64,000 nucleotides of DNA from Serratia plymuthica NBRC 102599 (lineage in GTDB: Bacteria > Pseudomonadota > Gammaproteobacteria > Enterobacterales > Enterobacteriaceae): contig NZ_BCTU01000014.1 in assembly GCF_001590925.1 (NCBI RefSeq), positions 62,001-126,000 of the forward strand, read 5' to 3'. Below are positions 9,415 to 19,217 of the stretch, piece after piece. The notes under the pieces are model-generated. The model saw only the letters and a list, made by a program, of their open reading frames with translations. It made no database searches and had not been told where the DNA came from. Position numbers and translations under genes: made by a program. The stretch's first letter is position 1; every line of letters begins with the position of its first letter.

Positions 9415-9549
9415 TATTATTCTCTACGCTACGTAACGATTCCCTCTAGGGTGCAGCGATTCGCCGGCGCTGACAAATGATAAAAACTCAGCCTTGCGTG
9501 AGCGGCATTAATGCAAAAGCTGATTTTTGTTGTGGGACTAGCCTAACCA

Positions 9550-10239
9550 TTACCCCAGCGCGGATCCAAACAACAGGCCGACGCCAGAAGAGACCGCCAT
9601 CGCCAGCGCGCTCCAGAACAGGATCCGCACTATGCCCGGGCGGATCGGTGCGCCGCCTGCCCTGGCGGCAACACCCCCGAGAATGCCCAAAGACACCAGC
9701 GCGGAGACCACGATGGCCGGAATGGTCCATGCGACCGGCGCCAGCACCGCGACCAGTAACGGCAGCAGCGCCCCGACGGAAAAACTCAGCGCCGAGGCCA
9801 GCGCCGCCTGCAATGGCCGCGCCGTGGTGATGGACGAAATCCCCAATTCATCGCGGGCATGCGCGCCCAGCGCATCATGAGCCATCAGCTTTTCCGCCAC
9901 CTGTTTGGCCAGCGCCAAATCCAACCCGCGATGCACATAGATAGAGGTCAGTTCACGGTATTCACCCGGGTAATCGCTGAGCAACTCCGACTGCTCCTCC
10001 GCCAGAGCGGCCCTTTCCGTATCCGCCTGCGATGATACCGAGATGTATTCCCCAGTCGCCATCGACATCGCCCCGGCAACCAGCCCGGCAATGCCGGCGA
10101 GCAAGATGCCGCCGTGCGCCGCATTGGCCGCCGCCACGCCGAGCAACAGACTGGCCGTCGAGACAATTCCGTCGTTTGCGCCCAGCACCGCCGCCCGGAG
10201 CCAACCTATATTCTCAATGCTGTGCCGTTCTTTGTGCAT
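9550..10239 (-). CDS. VIT1/CCC1 family iron or manganese transporter
   Basis: 229-residue integral membrane protein. The N-terminal part has the family signature GANDGIVSTASLLLGV and AGAMSMATGEYISVSSQADTE, followed by a charged cytosolic helical region (about 80-135) with Glu-rich metal-binding segments, then three hydrophobic helices to the C terminus. Related proteins move Fe2+ or Mn2+ out of the cytosol. It is a single gene, 29 bases beyond the next gene on the same strand. The metal cannot be told from sequence. Confidence 0.85.
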   Translation of the reverse strand: MHKERHSIENIGWLRAAVLGANDGIVSTASLLLGVAAANAAHGGILLAGIAGLVAGAMSMATGEYISVSSQADTERAALAEEQSELLSDYPGEYRELTSIYVHRGLDLALAKQVAEKLMAHDALGAHARDELGISSITTARPLQAALASALSFSVGALLPLLVAVLAPVAWTIPAIVVSALVSLGILGGVAARAGGAPIRPGIVRILFWSALAMAVSSGVGLLFGSALG

Positions 10240-10267
10240 CGGGTGCGTCCTTGTTGTGGGGATAAAG

Positions 10268-10738
10268 TTAGCCGCGAGCCGCCGCTTCCAGCCCGGCGAT
10301 ATCCAGTTTGACCATCTGCAGCATAGCTTCAGTCACCCGTTTCACCTTCGCGCTGTCGGGGTCGCTCATCAACTCCCCCAGCCGCCGGGGGACAATTTGC
10401 CAGCTCAGCCCCCAGCGATCGCGCAACCAGCCGCACTGTTCTATGACGCCGTCTTCGCTTAACGCCTCCCACAGCCGATCCACTTCCGCCTGATCCGCGC
10501 ATTCGACCATAATCGAAAAGCTGTGATTGAATGCATCCAGCGGGCCGGCTTCGATAGCCGCATAGCGCTGATCGCCGAGAGTAAAGGCCGCCAATTTTAC
10601 GCTGCCTGCAGGGCCGCTTGGGGTATCGGCGGGCAAGGTAGAGCTCCAGGTCAGGGAAGAACCGGGGATCAGCGCTATGTAACAGCGCAGCGCCGCTTCC
10701 ATGTCTTTTTCAAACCACAGGTGTTGTGTGATCTTCAT
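10268..10738 (-). CDS. PhnB-like VOC (glyoxalase-fold) protein
   Basis: 156 residues, small metalloenzyme fold of the VOC/PhnB type (also listed as 3-demethylubiquinone methyltransferase-like). Motifs: ITQHLWFEKDMEAALRCYIA at the N terminus and CGWLRDRWGLSWQIVPRRLGEL in the second repeat. The start at 10738 has a strong AGGAGG site 14 bases before the neighbouring gene's stop, so it is probably coupled to the DUF1428 gene. The reaction is unknown. Confidence 0.8.
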   Translation of the reverse strand: MKITQHLWFEKDMEAALRCYIALIPGSSLTWSSTLPADTPSGPAGSVKLAAFTLGDQRYAAIEAGPLDAFNHSFSIMVECADQAEVDRLWEALSEDGVIEQCGWLRDRWGLSWQIVPRRLGELMSDPDSAKVKRVTEAMLQMVKLDIAGLEAAARG

Positions 10739-10751
10739 CGCCCCCTCCTCG

Positions 10752-11105
10752 CTACTCGTCAAGGATCGGTTCGAAACCGCCGAAAATCATGCGTTTGCCG
10801 TCAAACGGCATCTGCTCGCCCAGCGCCTTCATGCGCGGGTCATTCATCATTTTCTCGTTGGCGGCATCGCGCGCCGCTTTTGAGGGATATTCGATCCAGC
10901 TGAAAACCACCACTTCATCGGCTTCGGCTTTCACCGCACCGCGAAAATCGGTGAGTTTACCTTCGGGCACGTCGTTGCCCCAACATTCGACAATCCGCGT
11001 CGCGCCGAACTCTTTAAATAAGGGGGCGGCCGTGGCGGCCAGCTTAAGGTACGCCTCCTTATTGGCGGCAGGCACCGCCACAACAAAGCCATCAACATAG
11101 TTCAT
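10752..11105 (-). CDS. DUF1428 family protein (YbaA-like)
   Basis: 117 residues. MNYVDGFVVAVPAANKEAYL and FRGAVKAEADEVVVFSWIEYPSKAARDAANEKMM match the DUF1428 ferredoxin-like barrel family (E. coli YbaA). The start at 11105 has an AGGAGG site; a longer frame reaching 11198 lacks one. It is probably co-transcribed with the VOC gene. No reaction is established for the family. Confidence 0.8.
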   Translation of the reverse strand: MNYVDGFVVAVPAANKEAYLKLAATAAPLFKEFGATRIVECWGNDVPEGKLTDFRGAVKAEADEVVVFSWIEYPSKAARDAANEKMMNDPRMKALGEQMPFDGKRMIFGGFEPILDE

Positions 11106-11221
11106 GAGATGATTCCTCCTGTCCGTTCGGACATCAGGTAGGGCGCAAGCGGCATTGCTCACGCTCCCTTCCATTTTAGACCCCCTGGCCGGGGTCAACC
11201 ATGAACGACAAGCGGCAGGTT

Positions 11222-12652
11222 TCAGCGGTCGCGGTAACTCAGTGGGGATATTTCTGGCGTGGCAACGCGGTTGCGGCCGCTGTTTTTGGCTTTGTAGACG
11301 GCCATGTCCGCAATTTTCAACAGATTATCAAGATTTTGCTCTGTACCGCCGATGCAGGTAACCATACCGATGCTGACGGTGATTTGCAGATGATTGCCGG
11401 CAGGCATGGCGATCGATTCGATTTCCACCCGCCGGCGCAGACGTTCGGCCAAATACACCGCATCTTCCTGACGTTCGATAAGCGCAACGATCGCGAACTC
11501 CTCCCCGCCCATGCGGCCAAACAGATCGGAATCGCGCAGGTCGCCGGTAATGGCGCGGGTAAAGGAAATCAGTGCGGCATCACCGCCGGAGTGCCCAAAG
11601 CGATCGTTGATGGATTTGAAGTAGTCGATGTCCAGCATCATGACGCAGACCTGCTCGCCTTTTTGGGTGAGCAACCGCGAGCCGCGCTGCATAAAGGCAT
11701 TACGCGTCAGCACGTGGGTCAGAGCGTCATGGTTCGCCACGTGCTCCAGTTGCCGCAGCAGCGCATTGCGGGCGAAATTCATGCTGGCGATCGCAATCGG
11801 GCCCAGCGCCAACAGCGCTACCCCGAGGCGCATCGACACGGTGTTCTGCAACGCCTTCATATCGACGTTAATGGCGATCAGACCCAAATCAATGGCCAGA
11901 TGGCACCATAAAACGTAGATCAGCACCACCACCAGGGTGGTGAACAGTGAAAACGACATTGCCAGCCACAGCAGGATCGGCACGGGGAAAATCACGGCGC
12001 CAGGCCCGCCAATCAGGATACTGCCAATGCAGGCCAGCGCTAACAGCACCAGAACCGCCAGTTTTCTGCCGCTGCCAGGCCGGATAATGCCGTGAACGAC
12101 GCTGCGCAGGTAGCCCCGCCAATCCCCAGGCAAGGCCAGGATAAACGGCATCAGCGTAATGTAATTGGTAAACTCCGAAGACATCCATAGCGCCAGTGCG
12201 GGGAAATACTCGCGATCAAACAGCAGCACCGAGGCTCCGGCACCGATCACCCCGGTGGTGCCGGCGCTGGCCAGACAAATGGCAAACAGATAAACGCTGG
12301 ATGACGTGCGTTCCAGCGTTTTGACCTGCGGGGGCACAAGTTTAAACAACTGATACCCCACCACAACGCCGGCAATATTGGCGCCGTTCAGCAACAGGGC
12401 TTTGTCGAGCGGGCTACCGGTGATCAGATCTGCCGTCAAATACCCCAATATCGCCATCACCCAGCCTAAGCGGCTGACAAGCTCCGGATAACGAACGAAC
12501 ACCGCCAGCAACACTGCATTGCTCGGCCAAAAGGCCGCCAGAAAGCCGATGGGCCGGCTCTCGATACCGAAGATACAGGTGGCGAACACCAACATAAAGA
12601 CGGTGAGCGCAGGCTGTAATTTTGTGGTGTCAGGTGACTGGGTGGTGTGCAT
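11222..12652 (-). CDS. MASE1-type membrane diguanylate cyclase
   Basis: Makes cyclic-di-GMP, a signal for biofilm against motility. 476 residues. About residues 15-290 are eight or more hydrophobic helices of a MASE1-like sensory domain (AAFWPSNAVLLAVFVRYPEL, GYLTADLITG). The rest is a GGDEF domain with an intact GRMGGEEFAIV active site. RDSD five residues ahead of it is the inhibitory I-site, so product feedback is expected. The start at 12652 has GGAAG; an alternative ATG at 12688 adds 12 residues. The gene stands alone. The signal sensed is unknown. Confidence 0.88.
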   Translation of the reverse strand: MHTTQSPDTTKLQPALTVFMLVFATCIFGIESRPIGFLAAFWPSNAVLLAVFVRYPELVSRLGWVMAILGYLTADLITGSPLDKALLLNGANIAGVVVGYQLFKLVPPQVKTLERTSSSVYLFAICLASAGTTGVIGAGASVLLFDREYFPALALWMSSEFTNYITLMPFILALPGDWRGYLRSVVHGIIRPGSGRKLAVLVLLALACIGSILIGGPGAVIFPVPILLWLAMSFSLFTTLVVVLIYVLWCHLAIDLGLIAINVDMKALQNTVSMRLGVALLALGPIAIASMNFARNALLRQLEHVANHDALTHVLTRNAFMQRGSRLLTQKGEQVCVMMLDIDYFKSINDRFGHSGGDAALISFTRAITGDLRDSDLFGRMGGEEFAIVALIERQEDAVYLAERLRRRVEIESIAMPAGNHLQITVSIGMVTCIGGTEQNLDNLLKIADMAVYKAKNSGRNRVATPEISPLSYRDR

Positions 12653-12688
12653 CTTGCTTCCAGAGCGATCAAAGAATACGGATAACAT

Positions 12689-13031
12689 CCTGCCAGCATG
12701 ATGAGGGGCGACAACCGATTCATCATACCTGACGACGCGCGTTAAAAATGAGCGATCAGAGTGGCATTATTGCTACTTTCACAGGTCCGATCACCTGTTA
12801 ATTGAAGGTTTGCCAATATATTTCTAGATCAACTGTAGCGCCAAATGGCGCTTTGCACCCGCAGTCCAGCACGCATACCGCAAAGCAGGATCAAGGGAGA
12901 AAGCGTTGGCATGAATAACGTGCGGATTATTGAAGGGGGGCCACACAGCCTGAGCCTGTGACCATGGTGATTATCAGCATGTAGTACCGCAATATTGCGC
13001 CAAGTCGGCGCGCACCCAATGACAAAGCCTC
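12689..13031. other. intergenic region between the cyclase and metNIQ-type genes
   Basis: Holds the cyclase promoter (minus strand) and the 3' end of the methionine-type transporter operon. GCGCC-N5-GGCGC at 12997-13011 is a weak hairpin downstream of that operon. A 16-codon rightward frame at 12911-12961 has a GGGAG site but no other support. Confidence 0.4.
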
Positions 13032-13703
13032 CTAACGCCGATGCGCCAGCGAACGGACCAGGCGATCGCCCAAGGTTTGTACGCCCTGCACCAGAATTAC
13101 CAGAATAATCACCGTCGCGATCATCACCTGATTGTTGAAACGTTGATAACCGTAACGGATCGCCAGATCGCCTAATCCTCCTCCGCCGATCACGCCGGCC
13201 ATGGAAGAAAAACCAATCAACATCACCACCGTCAGCGTCAGCCCGGCCAACAGCGTCGGCAAGGCCTCCGGCAGCAGCACTTTAAAAATGACGTGGCGCA
13301 CATTGCCGCCCATCGACAAAATTGCCTCGATCCGCCCTTTTTCCACCTCATCCAAGGCAGATTCGACGATGCGAGCAAAGAACGGAAAAGCACCGATGGT
13401 GATCGGCACTACCGCCGCGGAGCTGCCTAACGTGGTGCCGATAATCAGCCGGGTTAACGGGATCAAGGCTATCAACAGCACCACAAACGGCAGTGAGCGC
13501 CCCAGATTGACGATAGCGCCCAGCGCCCCGTTGATGCGCGGTGCGGGCAAGATGCCCTGCTTGCGGGTGATAAACAGCACCACGCCAAGCGGCAGACCGA
13601 TCAATAAGGTAAACAACGATGCCAGCGCCACCATATACAAGGTTTCGCCGGTGGCGTTCAGCACCAGCGCCAGAAGATCTTCCCAGGACAATTGATTTCT
13701 CAT
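13032..13703 (-). CDS. MetI-type ABC transporter permease
   Basis: 223 residues with five or six hydrophobic helices. The permease loop that contacts the ATPase is [19 protein letters not shown] (EAA-type motif). Sequence and length match MetI of D-/L-methionine importers. It overlaps the ATPase stop by four bases (ATGA), so translation is coupled. It is last in the operon SBP-ATPase-permease. Confidence 0.85.
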   Translation of the reverse strand: MRNQLSWEDLLALVLNATGETLYMVALASLFTLLIGLPLGVVLFITRKQGILPAPRINGALGAIVNLGRSLPFVVLLIALIPLTRLIIGTTLGSSAAVVPITIGAFPFFARIVESALDEVEKGRIEAILSMGGNVRHVIFKVLLPEALPTLLAGLTLTVVMLIGFSSMAGVIGGGGLGDLAIRYGYQRFNNQVMIATVIILVILVQGVQTLGDRLVRSLAHRR

Positions 13704-14680
13704 AGCAATTCGGCCCTCACGCCCCGTTGATTGAGGAACGCCACCACTTCCGCCAGCGGCAAGCCGCCTTGCGGCGATCGCAACCCCACGCGGAAACGGC
13801 CGACGCTCTGGCCGGCAATCAGTTCAACGCCCCCACCCAGCAGCGTAACGTCCACCGCATGGCGCTGCGCCAGTTCGCTGAGCACCGGCGAGGCGCGCAC
13901 GCTGTCGAAAAATGTCAGCTCCGCCACCTGGGTCTCCGGCGCCACCGGCGTCAGGCAGCCCGGCAACAACGCCTGCCCCAGCGGCGATGTCGGGTTCGCC
14001 AGCAATTCGCCAATCGGCCCCCATTCAACCACCCGACCGGCGGCCAATAGCGCCGCATGGTCACAAATGGCCTTGACCACGTCCAGTTCGTGGGTGATCA
14101 GCACAATGGTTAACCCCAACTGGCGGTTGATGTCTTTTAACAAGGCAAGAATAGAGGCGGTGGTTTCCGGATCCAGCGCGCTGGTCGCCTCATCGGAAAG
14201 CAAATAGTCCGGCCGGGCCGCCAGCGCCCGGGCTATACCGACGCGCTGTTTCTGCCCGCCTGAAAGCTGAGAAGGAAAAGCACGTGCCTTGTCGTTCAGC
14301 CCGACCAGATCGAGCAGTTCACCGGCGCGGCGAATACGTTCCGCACGAGGTACGCCGGCGATCTCCAGCGGCACCGTGATGTTATCCCGCACGTTGCGGG
14401 CATGCAGCAGATTGAACCCCTGAAATATCATGCCGATACGTTGGCGCTGGCGCCGCAGTTCCGCTTCGCTCAGTTGGGTCAGATCGCGGCCGTCCATCAA
14501 AATGCGGCCCGTGCTGGGCCGCTCCAGTAAATTAAGGCAGCGGATCAGGGTGCTCTTGCCCGCGCCGCTGCGGCCGATAATGCCGAACACCGAGCCGTCG
14601 TTAATGGTAAGCGACACCTGCTCCAGCGCCGGCGGTTCACCGGCGCCGTAGGTTTTACCCAGCCCTTCTACGACAATCAT
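13700..14680 (-). CDS. MetN-type ABC transporter ATPase
   Basis: 326 residues. Walker [10 protein letters not shown], signature LSGGQKQR, Walker [13 protein letters not shown]. The C-terminal 75 residues form a NIL (ACT-like) domain, the regulatory unit through which methionine inhibits MetN in related transporters. It overlaps both neighbours by one and four bases. The substrate is methionine or a related sulfur compound; no MetJ box was recognised upstream, so true methionine control is not shown. Confidence 0.87.
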   Translation of the reverse strand: MIVVEGLGKTYGAGEPPALEQVSLTINDGSVFGIIGRSGAGKSTLIRCLNLLERPSTGRILMDGRDLTQLSEAELRRQRQRIGMIFQGFNLLHARNVRDNITVPLEIAGVPRAERIRRAGELLDLVGLNDKARAFPSQLSGGQKQRVGIARALAARPDYLLSDEATSALDPETTASILALLKDINRQLGLTIVLITHELDVVKAICDHAALLAAGRVVEWGPIGELLANPTSPLGQALLPGCLTPVAPETQVAELTFFDSVRASPVLSELAQRHAVDVTLLGGGVELIAGQSVGRFRVGLRSPQGGLPLAEVVAFLNQRGVRAELL

Positions 14681-15492
14681 CAGCCGGCGTCCGCAGCTGT
14701 CACGGGGATCACCGAGCCCTGATATTTTTGCTGAATGAATTTGGCCACCTCTGGCGACTGCAAATCTTTGGCCAGCTGTTTGATGCGCGGATCGTTCTCC
14801 AATTGCGGCGTCGTGACCAGAATATTGGCATACGGATTATTTTTCGGGCTTTCCAGCCCCAGCGCGTCCTTGGCTGGCGTAAGCCCGGCCTCCAGCGCAT
14901 AGTTGCCGTTAATCACCGCCAAATCGACGTCATCCAATGCCCGCGGGATCTGTGGCGATTCAATCTCCAGTATCTTGAGATGTTTGGGGTTGTTGGCAAT
15001 GTCTTTTGGCGTTGCCTGATCCTTGGCCGGATCGTTAAAGCCGGCTTTCAGGGTAATCAGCTCTTGCGCCTGCAGCAGGTACAGCGCCCGGCTGAGGTTA
15101 GTGACGTTATTGGGCACCGCCACCTTGGCGTTGTCCGGCACCTCGCTCAGCTTTTTATACTTGCTCGAATAGATGCCCAACGGCTCGATATGCACGCTGG
15201 CCGCCACGGCAAATTTTGTGCCCAGCGCCTGCTCTTGCGAATGCAGATAAGGCAGGTGCTGGAAGTAGTTGGCATCCACGTCGCCGTGCGCCAGCAGCTC
15301 ATTGGAATTCACGCCGTTACTGATCTCAATCACCTTCAGTTTCAGCTGTGGGTCAATTTTCTGCACGTAGGCCAGGATCTCCGCGTGGGGCACCGGATCG
15401 GCCGCCACCCGCAGCGGTTCCGCCGCCAACAGAGAGGCCGGTAGCGCGAGCGCCGTCAGCAGAGCCAAACGGGAAATTGTCGTTTTAAACAT
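14680..15492 (-). CDS. MetQ/NlpA family substrate-binding protein without lipobox
   Basis: 270 residues. Signal peptide [20 protein letters not shown] ends before [16 protein letters not shown]. The domain matches MetQ/NlpA ([60 protein letters not shown]). MetQ proteins normally carry a lipobox cysteine; here no cysteine occurs near the cleavage site, so a free periplasmic protein is predicted. The start is ATG 15492; the frame opens with TTG at 15504. First gene of the operon. Confidence 0.85.
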   Translation of the reverse strand: MFKTTISRLALLTALALPASLLAAEPLRVAADPVPHAEILAYVQKIDPQLKLKVIEISNGVNSNELLAHGDVDANYFQHLPYLHSQEQALGTKFAVAASVHIEPLGIYSSKYKKLSEVPDNAKVAVPNNVTNLSRALYLLQAQELITLKAGFNDPAKDQATPKDIANNPKHLKILEIESPQIPRALDDVDLAVINGNYALEAGLTPAKDALGLESPKNNPYANILVTTPQLENDPRIKQLAKDLQSPEVAKFIQQKYQGSVIPVTAADAG

Positions 15493-15530
15493 GGTCACCC
15501 CCAAGGAAAGATCAAAACTCTGCGCCGATT

Positions 15531-15547
15531 AAGAACCGCACGTTCTT
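15531..15547. promoter_or_regulatory. palindrome upstream of the metNIQ-type operon
   Basis: AAGAAC-CGCAC-GTTCTT, a perfect 6-bp inverted repeat 39 bases upstream of the MetQ-type start codon. The position suits an operator. It is not a MetJ box. Confidence 0.4.
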
Positions 15548-15739
15548 ATTTATGGTTATTTGATGCCATAAAGTAATAAAAAACTAGCACCAAGCCTTCG
15601 CGCGCCACCAATACCATTCCGTTATAAGGTATTAATAATCATAATCTTATTAATGAATTAGCTTTCCCGGAAATGGCATATGGGATCCGTTCCTTCATTG
15701 CTACGCTGGCAGCCTCGTTCCCCGCAGGCTGGCGCTCTC

Positions 15740-17251
15740 ATGGATTATTATCTCGGCATCGACATAGGTACTTCGAAGATCAAATCGGTTTTATTCGACG
15801 AGCAGTTTAATCAATGTCAGGTTGCCAGCGCCGACAACCTGACCGAAGTACCGTTCCCCGGCTATGCCGAGCAGGATATGGAACAGCTGTGGCGCAATGT
15901 GGTCACGACATTGCGCGCGCTGGCCGACTCGCCGTTGTTGCAGCAAGGGCGCATCCGCGCCATTGGCCTCTCGGGCCAGGGCGAAGGCGCATGGCTGGTC
16001 GATGCCGCTGGGCAGCCGGTTCGCAAGGCCATTTTATGGAGCGACACCCGCAGCGCGCCTTTAGTGGCGCGTCTCAAGCAACAGCCGGAACGGGAAGAAA
16101 GGCTGTTTCGGGCAACCGGTACCCGCCTGCTGCCGTGCAACAGTTCGCTGATCCTGACATGGTTGGCGGAAAATCAGCCCGCCGCGCTAAACAGCGCGCG
16201 CTATTTCTTCTTCGCCAAAGACTGGATCCGCTATCGCCTGACCGGTGCGGCCAATCTTGAGCTGACGGATACCGGCACCTCACTGCTCGATCTTCACAGC
16301 GAAACGCTTTCCGACGAGGTTTTGACGGAACTGGGTCTGCAGGCCCTTCGGCCGCTGTTCCCGCCGCTGTTGCACCCCGGCCAACGCGCTGGAGAAATCA
16401 GGATACAAGCGGCCGCTGTCACCGGGCTGGCGGCGGGCATTCCGGTGTGCGCCGGTGCGCTGGATGTGTCGGCGGCAGCGCTGGGCATTGGCGCCGTGCA
16501 TCACGACGACGTTTACACCCTTTTGGGCACCACCTGCTGCACCGGCATTGTCTGCGACAGCCTGGCGCAGGTCAGCCCGAAAACGCGCTTTGTCGCCCAT
16601 TCGCAACAAGGACGTTATATCAACCTGTTCGCCATGCAAGCGGGCACGCCGAACCTGGACTGGGCGGTACGTGAGCTGGCCGGCGATGGCGATCTCGAGC
16701 GTATTGGCGAGCAGATCGCCGCCATTCCCGCCGGCAGCGGCGGCGTGCTCTATCAGCCCTATCTGAACGGTGAACGCGCACCCTTCTACAGCCAGGTGGC
16801 CCGCGCAGGCTTTTTCGGCATCGGTCAACATACCGGCAATCTGCACCTGCTGCGGGCGGTGTTTGAAGGGCTGGCGTTCGCCATTAAAGACTCGCTGCAC
16901 GACTACCCACCGCAGGGCGATCTTTACCTTGCCGGCGGCGGGGCCGCTTCGGCCGTCTGGTTGCAGATCATCGCCGACTGCACCGGCCGGCGGGTGATCA
17001 CCAGCCGGGTGAAAGAGCTGAGCGCCCGAGGCGTGGCGATTTTGGCGGCGCAAAGCATTGGCGTGACGGTGTCACATGAAACGCTTGTTCAGGCCGAAAG
17101 CCGCCGGCTATTTATCCCCGATCCGGCCAACCAACAGATCTATCAGGCGCTCTATCCACTGTTCCGCCAGTTACGCCTTCAGCTTGAACCGCTGTGGCAA
17201 AGCCGGGAGCAAATACTCAATGCCCTTAACGCAGGAACCCCCGCACCATGA
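15740..17251 (+). CDS. FGGY family carbohydrate kinase
   Basis: 503 residues. Phosphorylates a sugar, polyol or sugar acid with ATP. N-terminal domain: YYLGIDIGTSKIKSVLFD and ALGLSGQGEGAWLVD-type motif near 75-90. The C-terminal ATPase domain has LYLAGGGAASAVWLQIIADCTGR. Order and length resemble the xylulokinase/ribulokinase group; LsrK-type function is not supported because no lsr genes are nearby. The start at 15740 is chosen by homology; an upstream ATG at 15680 would add 20 residues of poor quality. It is followed after a 4-base overlap by a 2-hydroxyacid dehydrogenase gene, and both converge on the ABC sugar cluster. Confidence 0.85.
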   Translation: MDYYLGIDIGTSKIKSVLFDEQFNQCQVASADNLTEVPFPGYAEQDMEQLWRNVVTTLRALADSPLLQQGRIRAIGLSGQGEGAWLVDAAGQPVRKAILWSDTRSAPLVARLKQQPEREERLFRATGTRLLPCNSSLILTWLAENQPAALNSARYFFFAKDWIRYRLTGAANLELTDTGTSLLDLHSETLSDEVLTELGLQALRPLFPPLLHPGQRAGEIRIQAAAVTGLAAGIPVCAGALDVSAAALGIGAVHHDDVYTLLGTTCCTGIVCDSLAQVSPKTRFVAHSQQGRYINLFAMQAGTPNLDWAVRELAGDGDLERIGEQIAAIPAGSGGVLYQPYLNGERAPFYSQVARAGFFGIGQHTGNLHLLRAVFEGLAFAIKDSLHDYPPQGDLYLAGGGAASAVWLQIIADCTGRRVITSRVKELSARGVAILAAQSIGVTVSHETLVQAESRRLFIPDPANQQIYQALYPLFRQLRLQLEPLWQSREQILNALNAGTPAP

Positions 17252-18276
17252 AAACCCTCTTTACCGCCGAATACGCCGGTTCGCTTGAAGATTTCCGCCA
17301 ACTGGGCGAGCTGGTCATCCGCGGTTGGGCGGCCGGCGAAAGCAAGCTGACCGAAGACGCGCTGATTGATCTGGCCCATGACGCCAGCTTTATCATCACC
17401 AGCTACGACGATATTACCGCCCGGGTGATCGACGCCTGCCCGCAGTTGAAACTGATTGCCTGTACCCGCGCCAATCCGGTCAATATTGACCTGCAGGCCG
17501 CCGCACGGCGCAATATTCCGGTGATCTACACCCCAGGCCGCAATTCGGACGCCGCGGCGGAGCTGACGCTGGCGCTAATGCTGAATCTGGCTCGCCATAT
17601 TCCCCAGGCCCACGCAGCGCTCAAACGCGGTGAGTTCACCCGCAAGCAGCCGCAAACGGCGGCAGCCAAAGAGGGTCTGCGCAGCGATGTGGTGTGGGAC
17701 GTGGATAAATCCAGCCCCTATGAAGTGTTTAAAGGCAGTGAATTGCGCAACAAAACGCTGGGCATCGTCGGTTACGGCAGCATTGGCCAACGCGTAGGCC
17801 GTATTGCCCGGGCTTTCGGCATGCGGCTGTTGGTGGCGGACCCTTACGTTTCCGGGGTAGAAATTAACGAGCCGGGTATTGAGAAAACCACGCTGGAACA
17901 GCTGTTCAGCGACGCCGATTTTATCAGCCTGCACCTGAAAGCGACGCCGCAAACCGACGGGCTGATTGGCCGTGAATTGTTTAACCGCATGAAACCCCAC
18001 GCGCTGTTTATCAATACCTCGCGCGCGGCGGTGGTGATTGAAGCAGATCTGATTGCCGCCCTGCGGGAGAAACGGCTGGCCGGCGCGGCGCTGGACGTGT
18101 ACGCCAGCGAACCTATTTACCGCCGGCATCCGTTTATCACCGAATTCGACAACGTGGTGATTACGCCGCACATCGCCGGTGCCACGCGGGAGACGCTGGT
18201 CAAACATACCGAGATGATCGCCCAGGACATACAGCGCTATCTCAAAGGCGAGCCGTTGCTGTACGCCTGGCGCTAA
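17248..18276 (+). CDS. D-isomer-specific 2-hydroxyacid dehydrogenase (PGDH-like)
   Basis: 342 residues. NAD-binding motif GIVGYGSIGQRVGRIA followed by Asp in VADPYV. Catalytic Arg in NTSRAAVV, Glu in YASEPIY and His in TPHIAGAT are all present. It acts on a D-2-hydroxyacid or its phosphate. The start overlaps the kinase stop by four bases, so the two enzymes are translationally coupled and probably consecutive in one pathway. The stop overlaps that of the convergent PfkB gene. Confidence 0.85.
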   Translation: MKTLFTAEYAGSLEDFRQLGELVIRGWAAGESKLTEDALIDLAHDASFIITSYDDITARVIDACPQLKLIACTRANPVNIDLQAAARRNIPVIYTPGRNSDAAAELTLALMLNLARHIPQAHAALKRGEFTRKQPQTAAAKEGLRSDVVWDVDKSSPYEVFKGSELRNKTLGIVGYGSIGQRVGRIARAFGMRLLVADPYVSGVEINEPGIEKTTLEQLFSDADFISLHLKATPQTDGLIGRELFNRMKPHALFINTSRAAVVIEADLIAALREKRLAGAALDVYASEPIYRRHPFITEFDNVVITPHIAGATRETLVKHTEMIAQDIQRYLKGEPLLYAWR

Positions 18277-19217
18277 GCGCCGCGCGGCGTCTGCTGCATA
18301 AACCGCCGGGTGTGTTCCCAGTCGATCACCCCGGCGTCCGATCCCAACCCGCCTGCAACCAACCCCGCCACCGCCGTCGCCAGCAGGCAGGCTTCCTGCA
18401 CCGCCAGCCCACGGCTTAGCCCGGCGATAAACCCACCGCAGTAGCTGTCGCCGCAGCCGGTGGTGTCCACGACCTCAACCTGATAGGCCGGAATACGCAC
18501 ACAGGCATCGCGGGTGACGATAAAGGATCCCTGCTCACCGGCTTTGAAAATACAGCTCCCCACTCCGTGGTCGAGGAAGAACGCGCCAATCTCCTGCGGC
18601 GTTTTCCGGCCGGACAGGTAAGTCGCCTCCTCCAGCGACGGCATAAAGTAATCGACGCTGGGCAACAGCGGCAGCAACAACGCCAGGGTATGCGGGCCAG
18701 GCGCAATCAGGTCGAAACTGGTGGTAACGCCGAGCCGTTTGGCATGGCGCAACAATTTGGAGCTTTGACCCTCGTCCATCGCCGCCAGCAGCCCGGTGCC
18801 GCCATGATGCAAGAAACGGGTATCGCACAACGCGTCAAAGTCGGCATCGTCAACGAACAGAAAATCCGAGGCCCCACGGTAATGCAGCGCCGGGCGCTCG
18901 CCGTTGGGCCTGATCGGCAAAATGGTGGCAGACGTTTCCGCCCGTGCCGTGCGCTGGATCAGCGAACAATCGATCCCCAGCCGACGGTAGGCATTGAGGA
19001 TAAACTCCGCCTTTTCATCCTCGCCAAGACAGGCCGAGGTGGCGGTGCGTATCCCCAGCTTGGCGGCATTCATCACCGCGCCGCTGGCGGTGCCCGCCGG
19101 GTTCAGCCGGATCTGCTCGATAAACTGCACGCCGCCGCCTGCCGGGATAGCGCTGACTGGCCGCCCCGCGATGTCGAGCAAGGTTAAACCGACAAATACC
19201 GCATCATATTGACTCAC
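18273..19217 (-). CDS. PfkB family carbohydrate kinase
   Basis: 314 residues, ribokinase fold. N-terminal PAGGGVQF and [17 protein letters not shown]; the C-terminal signature is VVDTTGCGDSYCGGF, the DTxGxGD anion hole and catalytic Asp, with Cys in place of the usual Ala. Last gene of the ABC importer operon; its start overlaps the permease by 14 bases. It may phosphorylate the imported sugar or a breakdown product. Confidence 0.85.
   Translation of the reverse strand: MSQYDAVFVGLTLLDIAGRPVSAIPAGGGVQFIEQIRLNPAGTASGAVMNAAKLGIRTATSACLGEDEKAEFILNAYRRLGIDCSLIQRTARAETSATILPIRPNGERPALHYRGASDFLFVDDADFDALCDTRFLHHGGTGLLAAMDEGQSSKLLRHAKRLGVTTSFDLIAPGPHTLALLLPLLPSVDYFMPSLEEATYLSGRKTPQEIGAFFLDHGVGSCIFKAGEQGSFIVTRDACVRIPAYQVEVVDTTGCGDSYCGGFIAGLSRGLAVQEACLLATAVAGLVAGGLGSDAGVIDWEHTRRFMQQTPRGA

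Noticed and set aside
12911-12961. 16-codon frame MNNVRIIEGGPHSLSL with GGGAG upstream
   Set aside because: No repeated codons typical of attenuator peptides and no gene downstream on the same strand.
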